NCBI GenBank assembly: GCA_024811115.1
Contig: JAKOGH010000138.1
Span: forward strand, 1-64,000
Source of the DNA: Terana coerulea
Taxonomy: Eukaryota > Basidiomycota > Agaricomycetes > Polyporales > Phanerochaetaceae
Direction: 5' to 3'
DNA: 64,000 nucleotides
The translations under genes and the position numbers were made by a program. Below, in pieces: positions 34,123 to 45,366 of this stretch (positions within the stretch are counted from its first letter, which is position 1; every line of letters begins with the position of its first letter). The notes under the pieces are model-generated. The model searched no databases and was not told the DNA's origin. It worked only from the letters and a program-made list of their open reading frames with translations.

Positions 34123-35210
34123 ATGACTTTCGACAACACTCGCGTGTGGCTCAGTGCGTTCACATGGTGACTATACGGTGCAACTGGCGGCTTACCCGCT
34201 GATTTGCACAGTTACCGGCTCCTCGCAGGGCCTCGGTCGCGCGCTCGTCGACGCAGTCCTCGCCACCGGAGAACGTGTCGCCGCCACCCTCCGCAAGCCC
34301 GAGGCGCTAGCCTCCTACGCATCCAAATACCCGTCTGGTCAACTGCTCGTCCTGCCCTGGACGTCACCTCCCAGGCCCAGATCGACCAAGTGTTCGCGGA
34401 AGTCAAGTCGCACTTCGGCCGGCTCGACGTCGTGGTGAACAACGCGGGTTATGGACTGGTGGCAGAGATTGAGGGCACACCGGAGGACGAGGCGCGGCTC
34501 TGCTTCGAGACGCTGTTCTGGGGGCCGTTCCACATCATCCAGAGGGTGCGTTTTCCCCGCACCGTCCTCATACGCTTTACTGAGACAAGCAATGCAGGCG
34601 GTGCCATTCATGAGAGACCTCAACCCGCCTGGCGTCGGCGGCCGCTTTCTCAACATCAGCTCGTGCGGGGGCTACTGCGCCCAGCCGACCATATCCATCT
34701 ACAACGCAGCCAAATTCGGTAAGTCGCCGCTCTGATGTATGCTCGTCGCTCCTACCGCTGACCTCGTTCTACCTAGCGTTGGAGGGCCTCACGGAGTCGC
34801 TCGCGAAGGAGATGGACCCGTCGTGGAATATCACCGCCAGCATCATTGAGCCCGGCGGCTTCCGCACGGAGTGGGGCGGGAGCTCGCTCAGGACCTTCCC
34901 GCCGCCACCGCCGTATGCGTCCGACGGGCACCCATGCACCGTCTTCCGCAAGGTCGCCTTCTCAGGCGACGGCAACGGGGACCCCGCGAAGGCGGGCAAG
35001 GCCCTGATCGCTGTGGCGGACATGCCAAAACCCCCGCTGCGGGTGCAGCTCGGGACGGAGAGCCTGGCCATCGTGAAGGGCATGGCGCAGAAGGTGTTGG
35101 ATGATGCAGAGCGGCACGCGGATCTGGCTCATTCGACGAACGCGGATGGCGTGGACAAGGATGCGGTTTTGAAGATGTATGCGTCGCTCTTCCCCAAGTC
35201 GGAAGCGTAG
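34123..35210 (+). CDS. Short-chain dehydrogenase/reductase, one frame break
   Basis: An NAD(P)-dependent oxidoreductase of the classical SDR type. Exons 34123-34153, 34212-34545, 34598-34718 and 34777-35210 give about 305 residues. The cofactor motif TGSSQGLG is formed across the first intron. NNAGYG, the catalytic Ser in LNISSCGGY and the YNAAK motif follow, then EPGGFRTEWGGSS. Exon 2 breaks frame at a C3 run (34355-34357): the literal reading gives LPWTSPP, while one more C gives LPLDVTSQAQID, the expected family sequence. The substrate cannot be predicted. It lies between an ATG15-type lipase and a sterylglucosidase-like gene. Confidence 0.9.
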
Positions 35211-35440
35211 ATGTATGATACATGGGCATTGGGGACCCACCTCTCTTCATATAAGCTTGCTAGTAGCAGGAACAGTCACGCAAGTCTGTAACTGAATGAT
35301 CAAATTCCAAATACCGAGTAAACTACTAAAGTATTGACAAAATGCTACACAAAACGATCCATAATATATACACGACGAGCATAGTTCATAGCAAGTGAGA
35401 TAAGACAAATAACAAGTCCTGAGCATCCATACAAAGACAA
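35211..35440. other. Short spacer between convergent genes
   Basis: Only 230 bases separate the ends of the SDR and GH5 genes. AT-rich, probably shared 3' ends. Confidence 0.5.
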
Positions 35441-38171
35441 TTACATGAGCGAGCAACAGCTGCTAAGCAGATCCCAGAGGTTGCACGACCTCTCTTTCTG
35501 CGCAATCTTGATCGCGCCTCCTGTGCGCGAAATGGTGATGGTATACTCCGCCTCTGCCTCGCCCGCAGACGGTACGGGGTACCACCACTTGAGCACCTGG
35601 CCGTCTACGGCCCAGCGCCCCGCTGACACGTCCACCGCAAGTGCGAGGGGTGCGCCTTCGGCCGTGGCGGACGACTTCCACGCCGCTGAGAGGTCCGACA
35701 GCGACGGTCTTCGCGAGCCAAGGGGCGCGGCGACGGGCGTCGAGGCCCGCGAGTCGTTGTACGCGGACTCGTCCTCGCTCGCCTGGTCGCCGCATGCCTT
35801 CGCCACAACCTTGTCGCTCGCGTAGTGCACGAGCGGGACGTATATCTCCGTCGCCAGACCCTCGTCCCGCTCCTGCTCCGTGAGCGTCGCGGACGAGCTG
35901 CCCGAGGAAGACGAGGACGGCGGCGGGGCAGCGAGCGCGCCGGGCCGCGGCGCGTCCTCCGCGCGGACGCGCACCTTGAGTGTGAACACGGCCTTGTTCA
36001 CGTCGAACTGGATGTCCGCGGGGAGCCCGACGACCGCACGCGGATATGGTCTACAGAACGCCTTGACGGCGCGCGCGCCGTCCGTAAGGAAAGTCGTACG
36101 CATTGTCCCAACGGTCCAGTGAGCTCATGGCCCGCTCCTTGGGCTCTGGCTGTCCACCAAATGTGGCCAACGTGAGTGTCGAGGCGTCAGAAGGGTTGGA
36201 CAAGGAAATGGGGGCGGGGGCTCTGAGTAAGCCCGCAGACGAGGAGTCCGCTGCTGGCATTTGGTACTCGGTCTTGCCCCGCACATCGTCTGGGCTCCAG
36301 AGGCTGAGATCTTCCAGATTCCAACCGTCGCCCCACATGTGAGAGCTATCTGGGCAGTACGTCCAGATGGTGTAATTCAAGCAGTTAGGACCGTCCGTGG
36401 CATTTAGACTCGCATCCAGGGCTTTCTGCTGGTTCGAGTAGTCCCCTCGATACTTCCCACTGTCGGTGTAGCCATACGATTTCTTGTCATCCATATCGTA
36501 CGGTATGCCTATCTCGCCGATAATAGTCGGATATGCACCGAGGATCTTGGCGTCGTCCTTGAGAACGCCTAACTGCTCCTGAAGGGACTTGCGAATGGCA
36601 CGCTCGCCAAACTTGACAGCCTGCATCGGGGATTTGTATTTGCCTCTCAGCACCCCAAGTGCGTCCGCGTTGAACCAGTGCCAATGGCGCGTGATGAGCG
36701 TAAGACCGTCATAGTAATGCGTCGAATATGAGCACCGTCCCTTCAAGTCCAGCTCGGTGATAGGCGGCGGCGGCGCAAAGACGGGGGGAGCAACGAAAAG
36801 GATCGCTTCCGGATGCGACTTGCGCATCCGGGCTGCAAAAGCTTGCCAATGTGTCCGCCAGTAGTCCTCGAGGAATACGACATCGCGGTCCGAGTCATTG
36901 GGCGACGCCTTGAAGTACTCTGGCTCAATCACGTAACCAGATTGTACGTCCCAGATACCATGCAGAGCCCATATGCAAGTACCCAACTTCCATCCTGGAT
37001 CTCTCCTCCACTTCCACTTCGGGTGTACGCCGTCAGGTTCAGTTTCAGGTTCCGCCCACAGTTTGTAGCCCTGCGGGTCGATGGTGACGGTCCCTGTCTT
37101 TCGCGGGCCAAACGTGCCAAACGTCCAGTTGTCTACGGTCTGCTTCTGACCCATACCGAGGCGCATCGACTGGGCCGGAGTGGGGAAGGTACCCTTCTTG
37201 AGCGTCGAGGTTTGTTCTGAAGGGTACTCGTTGAGGTCGGGGTAGCCGCAGAACCCTTCGTATGGCTCGTTCATGCTGTCCCATCCAATGACACACTCGT
37301 CCAGGAGGTCGCCCGCATCTCGTATTCGATCCGCGAGCTCGCCGAACGCGTCGATGAAGTGCGACTGCAGGTAGTCTTGGATGTTAACGCCGTCGATGAC
37401 GCATTTTGGCGCGAAGTCTCGGCCGGCAAAGAAGAGGGTGAAGAGCGTTTGGGAGGCAAGTCGGCCGTAGTTCGTGCTCCAAATCATCGCTGGGAACTTC
37501 GCTGGATCCGCCTCGGCGGGATTCGGGTACTCGCAGTGCACAATGGCTGCCTGTGTCGCAGTGAAGTGCTGCGGGTCTATACCACATGCGGGTAGTGTCC
37601 AGTACGGGGCTCCCAGATCCTCCGGAGAAGCGTGACCACTGAAGTATGACATGAGCAGTGGTCGGGCTACTGGAAGAAGAGAACACACAATATCTTGGTG
37701 GGGATCCATGTATATTCTAAATCCATATTCTTTGCACTTGCGCAGCACGCGCACGGTATATTCCATAAACTCGTAGTCATACTGCCCGCTAGCCTGTTGT
37801 CAGCGTTCGTGTAGCAGTATTGACATACACACTCACGGCCCAGCATGCTCCAAGGCTTCCCACACAACTACATAGCGCAACATATTGAACCCCCATCCCT
37901 TCAAGCGAGCCAGGTGTACATCCGCTGAGCCATCGTCGAGATTGAGCGGTCTGTTGACGAAGCTCTCTGTAGGGTCCTCTCCTGACTCCCAGAACCCTTT
38001 CAAAGTCTGAGACTGTCGTCCATTTGGTGCCTTCGACGAGCCCGAGAGATTAACTCCGCGCAGCAGCAATGAACGGCCAGCGTTGTCGACAAAGTGTGCG
38101 TCAGTGGTATGGATGAAGTACGGAGGCGTGGGTCGTCCTGTTGCTGGTGAGACAGACGGTACTTTTGGCAT
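35441..38171 (-). CDS. GH5_12 sterylglucosidase/glucosylceramidase-like hydrolase
   Basis: Related to fungal EGCrP2/Sgl1, which cleave glucose from sterylglucosides and related glycolipids in the vacuole. Exons 38171-37837, 37788-37689 and 37638-35441, about 876 residues. The catalytic acid/base is Glu in GWDSMNEPYEGF and the nucleophile is Glu in IIGEIGIPYDMD. Other marks are LLLRGVNLSGSSKAP, FRIYMDPHQDI with WSRFSGG after the second intron, and a C-terminal beta domain. There is no signal peptide, as in the known enzymes. Two breaks occur: one extra base in a C3 run at 37612-37614 (between GGSG and APYWT) and one extra base at 36088-36093 (between NAYDF and LTDGARAV). Without them the frame is continuous. 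Substrate preference (steryl or ceramide glucoside) is inferred from the family only. Confidence 0.9.
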
Positions 38172-39557
38172 ATTGGATTGAAGTACACGTCAACTTCGTC
38201 GGCTGAGAGGTGTGCGAGGTCGTCACCGACGTGTGTGGTAAGGAGAGCAAGCCGGAAGTGAGGGACAAGAGGTGGGACGACCCCGCAGCCGGATAAATAT
38301 AGGATAAACCCGTGCGCAGGCCTAATGAGGCAGGTATTATGGTTCGCAAAGTCGAGCCTAGCGCGGAATCTGTCGTCGAGGTCTCCCTCTACGAGCACCA
38401 CTGGGGCTGTGAGCATACTCGAAGGTTGGCAGGTGCGGGAGAGCGTCGGATTTGGGAAGGGGGTGTGGGCGCGTCGGGCAAATGGGGAGGAGACAGCCTC
38501 AGACCAGTAGAGGAGGGAAGCTAGACAAGAGTTGGTAGGGGACTTGGAGCTCGCAAGGTGCGGCATATATACTGCTGGAGGAGGCTGACTGGTGCTGACC
38601 CATGTCAAGGCGAACTGTGAGGCTGGCCGGAGCCACGGGAGCGGCGAACCACGCGCGCGGCTGACTTGTTTATTCTGCATAAACGAGAAAGTCACGCTCG
38701 TTGTCCGCCTCCGCCCGTATATAAACCCCACCGTTCTCGTTCCTTCCTCCCTCATCCGAGATTGCAGTTGACCAGTCTCTCTCACTTTGCTTGACTAGTC
38801 TTCCCCGTCTTCGCATCACCACCGTCCAGATGGCTGAAGGATGTCTGCGGGACACTGAGCAGCAACACTCCCGCAGGCGAAGACCACCAACATCCCGCTC
38901 TCCGCGGCAGCTGAAGATCCCCTTCATGTACTGTGATACGCGCACGCTGGCGTATGCGTTGGTTCTGCCCTGGATCCGACAACTGACTTTATATAAATGT
39001 TATATAATATTCTCTACTGGGGCAGGGCTACGCAAGGGCTCAGGTGCGCGGGCAGGGTGTACGCTCTGATTACTTGGTCCACAGATCTTCATGTCACCAC
39101 CGGCACCAGATGACCACCACCAAGACTTGCAACCCACACCCGCCGCAAGCAAGGGCGAGAGTACAAGACGCCGAACCTGGTGCTGGTGGTTCCCCAAGAG
39201 AGCAGAGGAGCTCGAGGACGAGGTGCGTTCCCGAGGGAGGGTGGGCGTCGTGGAGACGTCTGTCCTGGTGTGGCCTCTACGTGGTTCTCGGGACTAGTAC
39301 CTTCCGGGTCTGTCAGGTGACCGGGAGAGAAACCAACCAGCACCTGAATTTTCTTGTCTCTTCCACTCTACGCTGATCTCTAACGCTGTTAGCCTTGGTA
39401 AATCAAGTACAGATATGCTCAGCGTCTTATGCATGTTTGTACCCACCGGGATTGGAATCGGAGGATAGTGAATAAATCATTTCGCAAATAAGAGCACAGC
39501 CATGCGTTGAAATTATGCGTATATTACAGTGCGTGATGATCCACCTTCGCTGAGTAC
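38172..39557. other. Region with promoter-like sequence, gene unclear
   Basis: Upstream of the GH5 gene. A TATA box (38718) and a CT-rich leader lead to an ATG at 38830 in good context (CCAGATGGC), but the following frame (MAEGCLRDTEQQHSRRRRPP) resembles nothing known and runs into AT-rich sequence. A second ATG at 39091 follows an acceptor-like CCACAG and encodes MSPPAPDDHHQDLQPTPAAS up to a GTGCGT donor-like site. These might be exons of a small gene or a noncoding transcript; I do not annotate a CDS. Confidence 0.35.
38718..38725 (+). promoter_or_regulatory. TATA box with CT-rich leader
   Basis: TATATAAA is followed by about 90 bases of pyrimidine-rich sequence (TCTCGTTCCTTCCTCCCTC, then CTCTCTCACTTTGC) and an ATG at 38830. 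This resembles promoters of strongly expressed basidiomycete genes, but no clear gene follows. Confidence 0.45.
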
Positions 39558-41133
39558 TTAAATTGGGCTCTTGGATGCACATTGAGTACTCATATTTTGG
39601 AATTCTCCAAAATCCCAATTATAGCACTCCTGCTTGGAAGGTTGAATACATAGAGTAAAGGGGAAATTGAAAGAGCTCACCATGCAATCAACCTCTTCGA
39701 AGAACCCGGGAACACCGCCGTCGCTGACATCGTCGCCTTCCCAATCCTTCGACAGCAGCTCGTCAATGATGTACGCAATTCCATGTGTGCGGATGTCCAC
39801 TGCCCAGCCAAGGTTCGAGACAGTGTCATACCGAATCACATTGCCCAGGTGGCACCTGAGTATTCGAGGTCAGCTCCCCGTGTTAGATGGCGCCGAGACA
39901 CCAATGCTTACCTCGTCTCGAAGGCAAAACCTCCTATTGCGCATAGAGAAGTAACACCATTACACACACCCATGGGTATTGGATCGGCGGTATGATAAAT
40001 ATTCGTGATATGTTGCAAGGAAGGCTACCAAAATATTCAGGCTAGGTTACTTCACCTGGCTGGTACTGACTTACAGGGGAGGGTAGGTGAAGTCGAGACG
40101 CAGCGAGTCTCTCCGCCGGAGCCTCGAATGACACAACTGGAACGCCGAATGTGGCCCCAATCATGGAAGCCAAAGCGCCTCCAAGGGAATGCCCTGATAA
40201 GTTAATGAGATCTTCTTCACAACACGATAGTGCCGTTGCGTACCAATCAGCCAGATGTTCGCATTGGGATACATGTACGTCACGTTGTTATATAAATTCT
40301 GAGGCAGTTAGATCCTACCCCTTCGTTACCTATCAATGCAGCTCACCATTCCGATGGAATAGAACAGACTCTCCTCTGCCAAGCTCTTCTCCAAGCAATT
40401 CTGGTCGCACTTGTAACTGCCCGAGTAGCAAGGGCATACTGTCGACCATGTTGGGCCAACGCGTGCACAGCAGCACGAGAAGAGCAGATTGTCGTTGAGC
40501 TTGTCTTTCTTGCTAGTCGGCCCTCCACCTCCCACCATCCACCCGGCAGAGGTTCCTTTGACAGATATCACGACTGTCGAGTTGTCTTCATTGGAAAACA
40601 CGTGTCCGCGGAATCCATCCTGGTCGGGCTCCCACCCGAACGGATAGCTCTACAATCGTGGCGGTCAACAGTCCTGATGCAACTCACTAGAAGACGAAAC
40701 GCAGACGCACCGAGTTCCATTCTGGAGATAAATCATACCAATCCTTCGCTCCTGGATGGGTATATGCATTGTTGGTCATTTTCGCAAGCAACTGCAATGT
40801 CTCCCGATCACGTATGTCCGGCCCCTCAACTTCCTCCTCATCCCATGGCAGGTCAAAGCTTCCTTGCTGAGACCTTGCACGGAAGAACTCTGGCTGAGAT
40901 TGGGCCTTGTAAGATGATATACGCCTCGTTTTTACCTCGTATGAGTCCGAGAGCAGCAACGACTGCGGTGGATCCGCGAACACCACGCGAGAGGAACTGG
41001 GGGCTAAGCCATGGACGTGACGGAGTTCAAATCTCAGCGATTTCGAACTGGGTGGCTCAGTGGGTCCAGAGAGCCAGAAGTAGGATGCAAGCAGGTACTG
41101 AATAGATGTAGGAAATAAGTTAAAGGTCAACAT
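39558..41133 (-). CDS. ATG15-type class 3 lipase, copy 2, intact
   Basis: Seven exons, 41133-40711, 40649-40347, 40298-40244, 40193-40075, 40024-39912, 39855-39681 and 39629-39558, read without a break to 419 residues. The catalytic Ser sits in [10 protein letters not shown], formed across an intron. Asp is in [10 protein letters not shown] and His in DIRTHGI. The same Cys-rich [20 protein letters not shown] block as copy 1 is present, and both share the ending with CYNWDFG-like sequence. The N-terminal [18 protein letters not shown] may act as a membrane signal-anchor, expected for ATG15, which travels through the secretory path to the vacuole. Six introns are at the same positions as in copy 1, so the pair arose by duplication. 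Confidence 0.92.
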
Positions 41134-41500
41134 AACTTGGCCGTCGTGGTTAGAGAGAGAGCAGCACGAATCAAGACGCTGCGCTGATTACCCCCGAGCC
41201 GGAGTGGGGCGTAAGTTGATCCGCCAGCGGATCAAACATTCATAACCTTGCTCCGTCGTGTGCTGTAGTCCCGACAGCATATTGCAATCTTCACCATGCT
41301 TACGACGAGAGGACAAACAATGTTCCCGTACAAATTCCTGCGAGGGCTCCGAGATTATAATGGATACAGCAGACCGAAAGCTAGCCGTAGGTCAGAGCGC
41401 GAGAGCGGTAACTTCCATGATAACACGACTGAAAAGAAGAAGCTGTCTAGGGCTACAGCTGAGTGGTGGTGAAATACCCGACGAGCTCCAGTCAAGAGCC
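41134..41500. other. Intergenic
   Basis: Probable promoter of ATG15 copy 2 and the 3' region of eIF2A. Nothing else recognised. Confidence 0.5.
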
Positions 41501-43584
41501 CTAGGATGAGCCCTCGAGACCCGACAACTCTTTCCGAATCTCCGCCTCGGTCTCGATCTTTTTCAGTTGGGTCGCTTCCAGCCGCTCGCCCTTCTTCGAC
41601 TTTTCTTTGAGCTCCTCGATGGCCTTGAGCTGTGAGAGATAACGTGAATCGGTGTTCGCTATGGAGCACCTCTATGATGTAACATACCTTCTTGTTTAGG
41701 TTGCGAACCTTCTTCGCAATAGGGTCCAAAGAGCTTGCGTCGACACCCGGTGTGGGAGGCACAGAGCCATTGGCAGGCGTCTCTATACCACTACCGTTGA
41801 TCGTAATCAGCTCAATGGAAGGAAGCACCTGCTCCTCCGTGCCCTCCTTTTTGCCGTCCTTCGGCCCCTTGCGCTTGCGGCCGCGCTTATCCTGGTCCCC
41901 GCCGTTACGCACAGGGGGATGGCGAGGTCGGCGCACCTGGGATGTGCCGCCGGCCAGGGTGCACACGACCGGGCGCGGGGCTACGGCTGTATCGCCCATT
42001 GGGTGTCCCTGCAGGACTCGGGGTGTCGTCGCCGCGCAGGTACGCAGTCGACGCCTCCAGACCACGGGCACCAGGTGGTCGGTAGGCGCCTGCGGATTTA
42101 GGGGCGGCGGGCTTGTTGGACGTAAGGTGCTCAGCGACAGTGGAGGTTGGCGCGGGTGCCGCTGGAATGGTTGCCGGGAATGGCGGTGCAGCATCCACCA
42201 ACATTGGCCGCCACGACGCCTGGTAAAGCTCATCTACGTTCTGGACGTGAACTAATGGGCCTGAGCAATGCCAGATCTTGATGCCGTTGTCGACGCGCAG
42301 ACGGGGGGACAGAGTGGCAGTGAGAAGGAAGCGTCCGTCGGGAGACCACTCGCAATGTGAGGAGTTGGACGCGTCGAGGGTCGTGATGCGGTTCAGGGAA
42401 CGCCTGTCGTAGATGTCGGCCTTGCCTGCCAAGTTACCAAACCCAGCGAGAGCGATGAGACGACCCTGAGGGTTAAACGAGATGAAGTTGAAGAATGCCG
42501 TGCCGAAGTCGTGCAGAGTCTTCGCGCGTTGATCAAAGAGCGTACTTTTGGCGGGCATGTCTAAAACCATTGAGCGAAGTGACGACAAGCGCAGGGGGCA
42601 GGACTCACATCCGTAGACAACACAGAACTCCTTCGAGTTGGGGCTCCAAGCCAGATCGTGAACAGGGCCCTCTTTGTCCAGTGTAACTCGGCAGTCAAAG
42701 GTTCCAGAGGCACTAAGCAGATATAGTCCTCCAGTCTCTCCGTAGTAACTCTTGTTGGCTTGGTCGACATCAGTCTGGGTCAACACAAGGACGTGTGTTC
42801 CGAGGGTGTTCCATTTGATAGTCGACCGGTCGGCCTTGAAGAAGGTCTTCTGACTCAACGGAGAACCAGACAAGGTGGTCAAATTGTATATTTTGACGCT
42901 AGCAGGAGCACCCTGTGCCCACGTCAATGAAAAGGGTAACCTGGTATCGAATGCTCTACGCACTTTCTTTTCAGGGACAAAGACGGCGACGGAGGGATTC
43001 AACCCTGGGCTAGGGTAATACCCGTCGCACCCTCGACCTTCAGCTTATCCACAATCCCCTTCGACCACTCGGCAGGGCGGAACACCTGTATCTCTTGAGA
43101 GACGAGCCGGACGGCGTGCGACTCGGAGATGGTGTACTGCAGATCCCACCCTTCTTGCGACTTCTGCGTGAAAGCGATGAGCTCCTCGCCTGTGGAGACG
43201 GAAAACACCCTCAGGTTCTTGTGTTGAGCCCCTTCCTCCAGCTTGACCGGCCGCTCCCAAGTGGATATGTAGGTCCCTCGAGGTGAAAACTTGAACTCGA
43301 GGACATTCGGGATAGGGAGCTCCTGAAGAAGCTGTGCGCTTTCGGCTTGGTAGATCCGCACGCCTGAGGGCACGTTGTACGCAAACAACCGTCCATCTGC
43401 ACTGTACTGGTAGGTTCTTGCAGGCACGTCGGGACCTTGGAAACTCTCTACAGGCTCGTAGTTCGGTGTGCCCCCGACAAGACCAAGGGCTTTTTGAGCA
43501 CGAACTGTGGGGCGGATTTAGAGATTTGGGTCATGCAGGATGATACGAGGACTTACAAGCATACTGCTGAGACGGGTGGGCCAT
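41501..43584 (-). CDS. Eukaryotic translation initiation factor 2A
   Basis: A WD-repeat protein that binds the 40S ribosome and can deliver initiator tRNA. Exons 43584-43557, 43504-42964, 42912-42609, 42560-41688 and 41629-41501, about 625 residues. The start MAHPSQQYAF is in the short first exon. Recognisable blocks are ARTYQYSADGRLFAY, LLQELPIPNVLEFKFSPRGT, NPSVAVFVPEKK joined to GAPASVKIY, FFKADRSTIKWNTLGTHVLV, VHDLAWSPNSKEFCVVYG, CEWSPDGRFLLTATLSPRLR, and a C-terminal basic and coiled region ending EIRKELSGLEGSS. Two frame breaks: near 43003-43012 (before GLNPSVAV) and at a G5 run, 41914-41918 (between PTSPSP and NGGDQDKRGRKRKG), each repaired by removing one base. Confidence 0.92.
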
Positions 43585-45302
43585 GGCGAGGGTGTGAGGG
43601 GGAAGAGGGGAAGAGAGGGGACGAAGCAACTTAATGCCTCTCGGGCAGCCTGGTGGAGGAGGACGTGGAAGGTCTTGCCCGTATATTGAGAATAAAATCA
43701 AGATTATCTTCGGCGGTAACCATTACGTAAGCAAACTTCACGCGCCCAAATTCAGCGGGCGCTCGCGGTCACCGGCCGGATGATGGCCAAATTGAGCACC
43801 GGCGCCGGAGGCCGCTTTACGAGCCCCTGCAGCGTATGTACCTTGCAAGTCGGGCTCACAAGTACAATATAACTCCGTAGTAGCTCGATTAGAAGCTATA
43901 TCTTGTTACCACTATTTTGCCGTATATTTGAGTGTAAACAGCCAATAGGTACAGTCAAGCAAAGTTGGTGGAGTACTCAACCACCTGGGAGTGATGTACC
44001 AGAAGTTTATCTTCACAAAAGAAAGCAATTATTTGAGCTCTATTGAATGCTCATATTGCTACACCGTGAATATTTATTTCACGCTCGGATATGCCCAGCG
44101 CTATCATGCATGGGTTCGGGAGACGGGAGGTTGGCGCATCAGAGCGCCACAAACATTCCCATTGCCCATTTCGGACACCGACGTGCGCTAACCCCCGCCA
44201 ACTTGGCGCATACAATGTCACGCCCAATTATCAGCGGTCCCTGCTTTCCCGAGTTATGTCGGTAACAGTTACTGCTTCACCCTATGCATACTCAATTTGC
44301 CGTATCTTTGCCAACAGATAACACCGCTGTGCGCCGAGTACATGCTGTACGGACTGGACTTTCTCGCTGCTCGCCGTTCCAGTTCCAACCAAGTTCCAAC
44401 CCACAGAAATCAGAAAGCAGCGGTGAGTATCGTGGCGGGCGCAGCACAAGTTGTTCGCCATGAAACATGCACTCGGTGCACCGCATGCGCTCCGTAAATG
44501 CGAGCAATTGAGAAGGCGGTACGGGCTGGGAGCAGGAGGGCGGAGGGCGGGCCGACACAATATAAACATACGCAGCGGAACGTCATACTTCGCCTCAGTT
44601 GGCGGGCATTAGAAGCATAAAGTACGGACTTAGTCTAGTCGCACGCCCGCCGCCGAACGTTCTGTTGCGCGGGGGCGGGTGCCATCACGCGCTGGATGCA
44701 CAGCAACCATTATAGGCTGATGTGTACATCCGGACCTCTCAGTAAATAGCAAAGAGCGCAGAAATCTTACAAAATTGCTGAACATACCTGCAATATATCT
44801 GGATGTGCTTCATCATTTTTACATTTACTTTTGAGGTGATCGGCGGAGGATATGTCGCACAACGGCAAACACATCATTTCGGCGTCTATGGCGGGAGAGC
44901 GTCAATCAGGCGGAGGAGCGCACGATTGCGGTGCGAAGTGAACCGCCTCCGTCCTTCCCACCTCTTCCATCTCGCCCTCTACTGCCACATATGGAGAGCG
45001 AGGCTGCTGATGGCGCACGCGCGAGGCGTAAGGCTGCGCAAGTGTACGTGAGTGCGCCCCGCTTTCCTGCGACATAATCCCTTTTTGTACGCATCGACGG
45101 TTTGGCTGTGTCTTTAGTACACTTCCCGCCCGCTACCTCACGCCAGCGTCGTGGCTTGCGCACGCCCGACACTTCCAACTGAGAATTCTAGGAATGTAGA
45201 GGTCTGTGTTCAGGTCGTCCGACTCTTACTCAGTGAGAATCTATGACGGTGAGTGATGTGTTCACTGCCTTTCGTGCGCTGTCCAAACTGACCTCAGGCA
45301 GG
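43585..45302. other. Long intergenic region
   Basis: About 1.7 kb with no recognisable gene. AT-rich between 43830 and 44110, with TATAAA-like and TATA-like strings (for example near 44561 and 44710) that have no clear coding sequence behind them. Confidence 0.45.
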
Positions 45303-45309
45303 TATATAA
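45303..45309 (+). promoter_or_regulatory. TATA box of the gene at 45367
   Basis: TATATAA is 58 bases upstream of the ATG. Two very short upstream frames (ATG at 45312 and at 45326, six and four codons including stops) lie between them and would matter only if transcription starts before them. Confidence 0.5.
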
Positions 45310-45366
45310 CGATGACATCGATACCATGAACGCCTAACCTACCACCGCCGCGCCACAATACTGGGC

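Noticed and set aside
18950..34357. Programmed ribosomal frameshifting as an explanation for the many frame changes
   Set aside because: No shared slippery site or downstream structure was seen, and the changes go in different directions in unrelated housekeeping genes.
10649..35210. A terpene biosynthetic cluster made of the terpene synthase, P450-like gene and SDR
   Set aside because: They are 16-24 kb apart with CDC73, the endocytic scaffold, OPA3-like and other unrelated genes between them.
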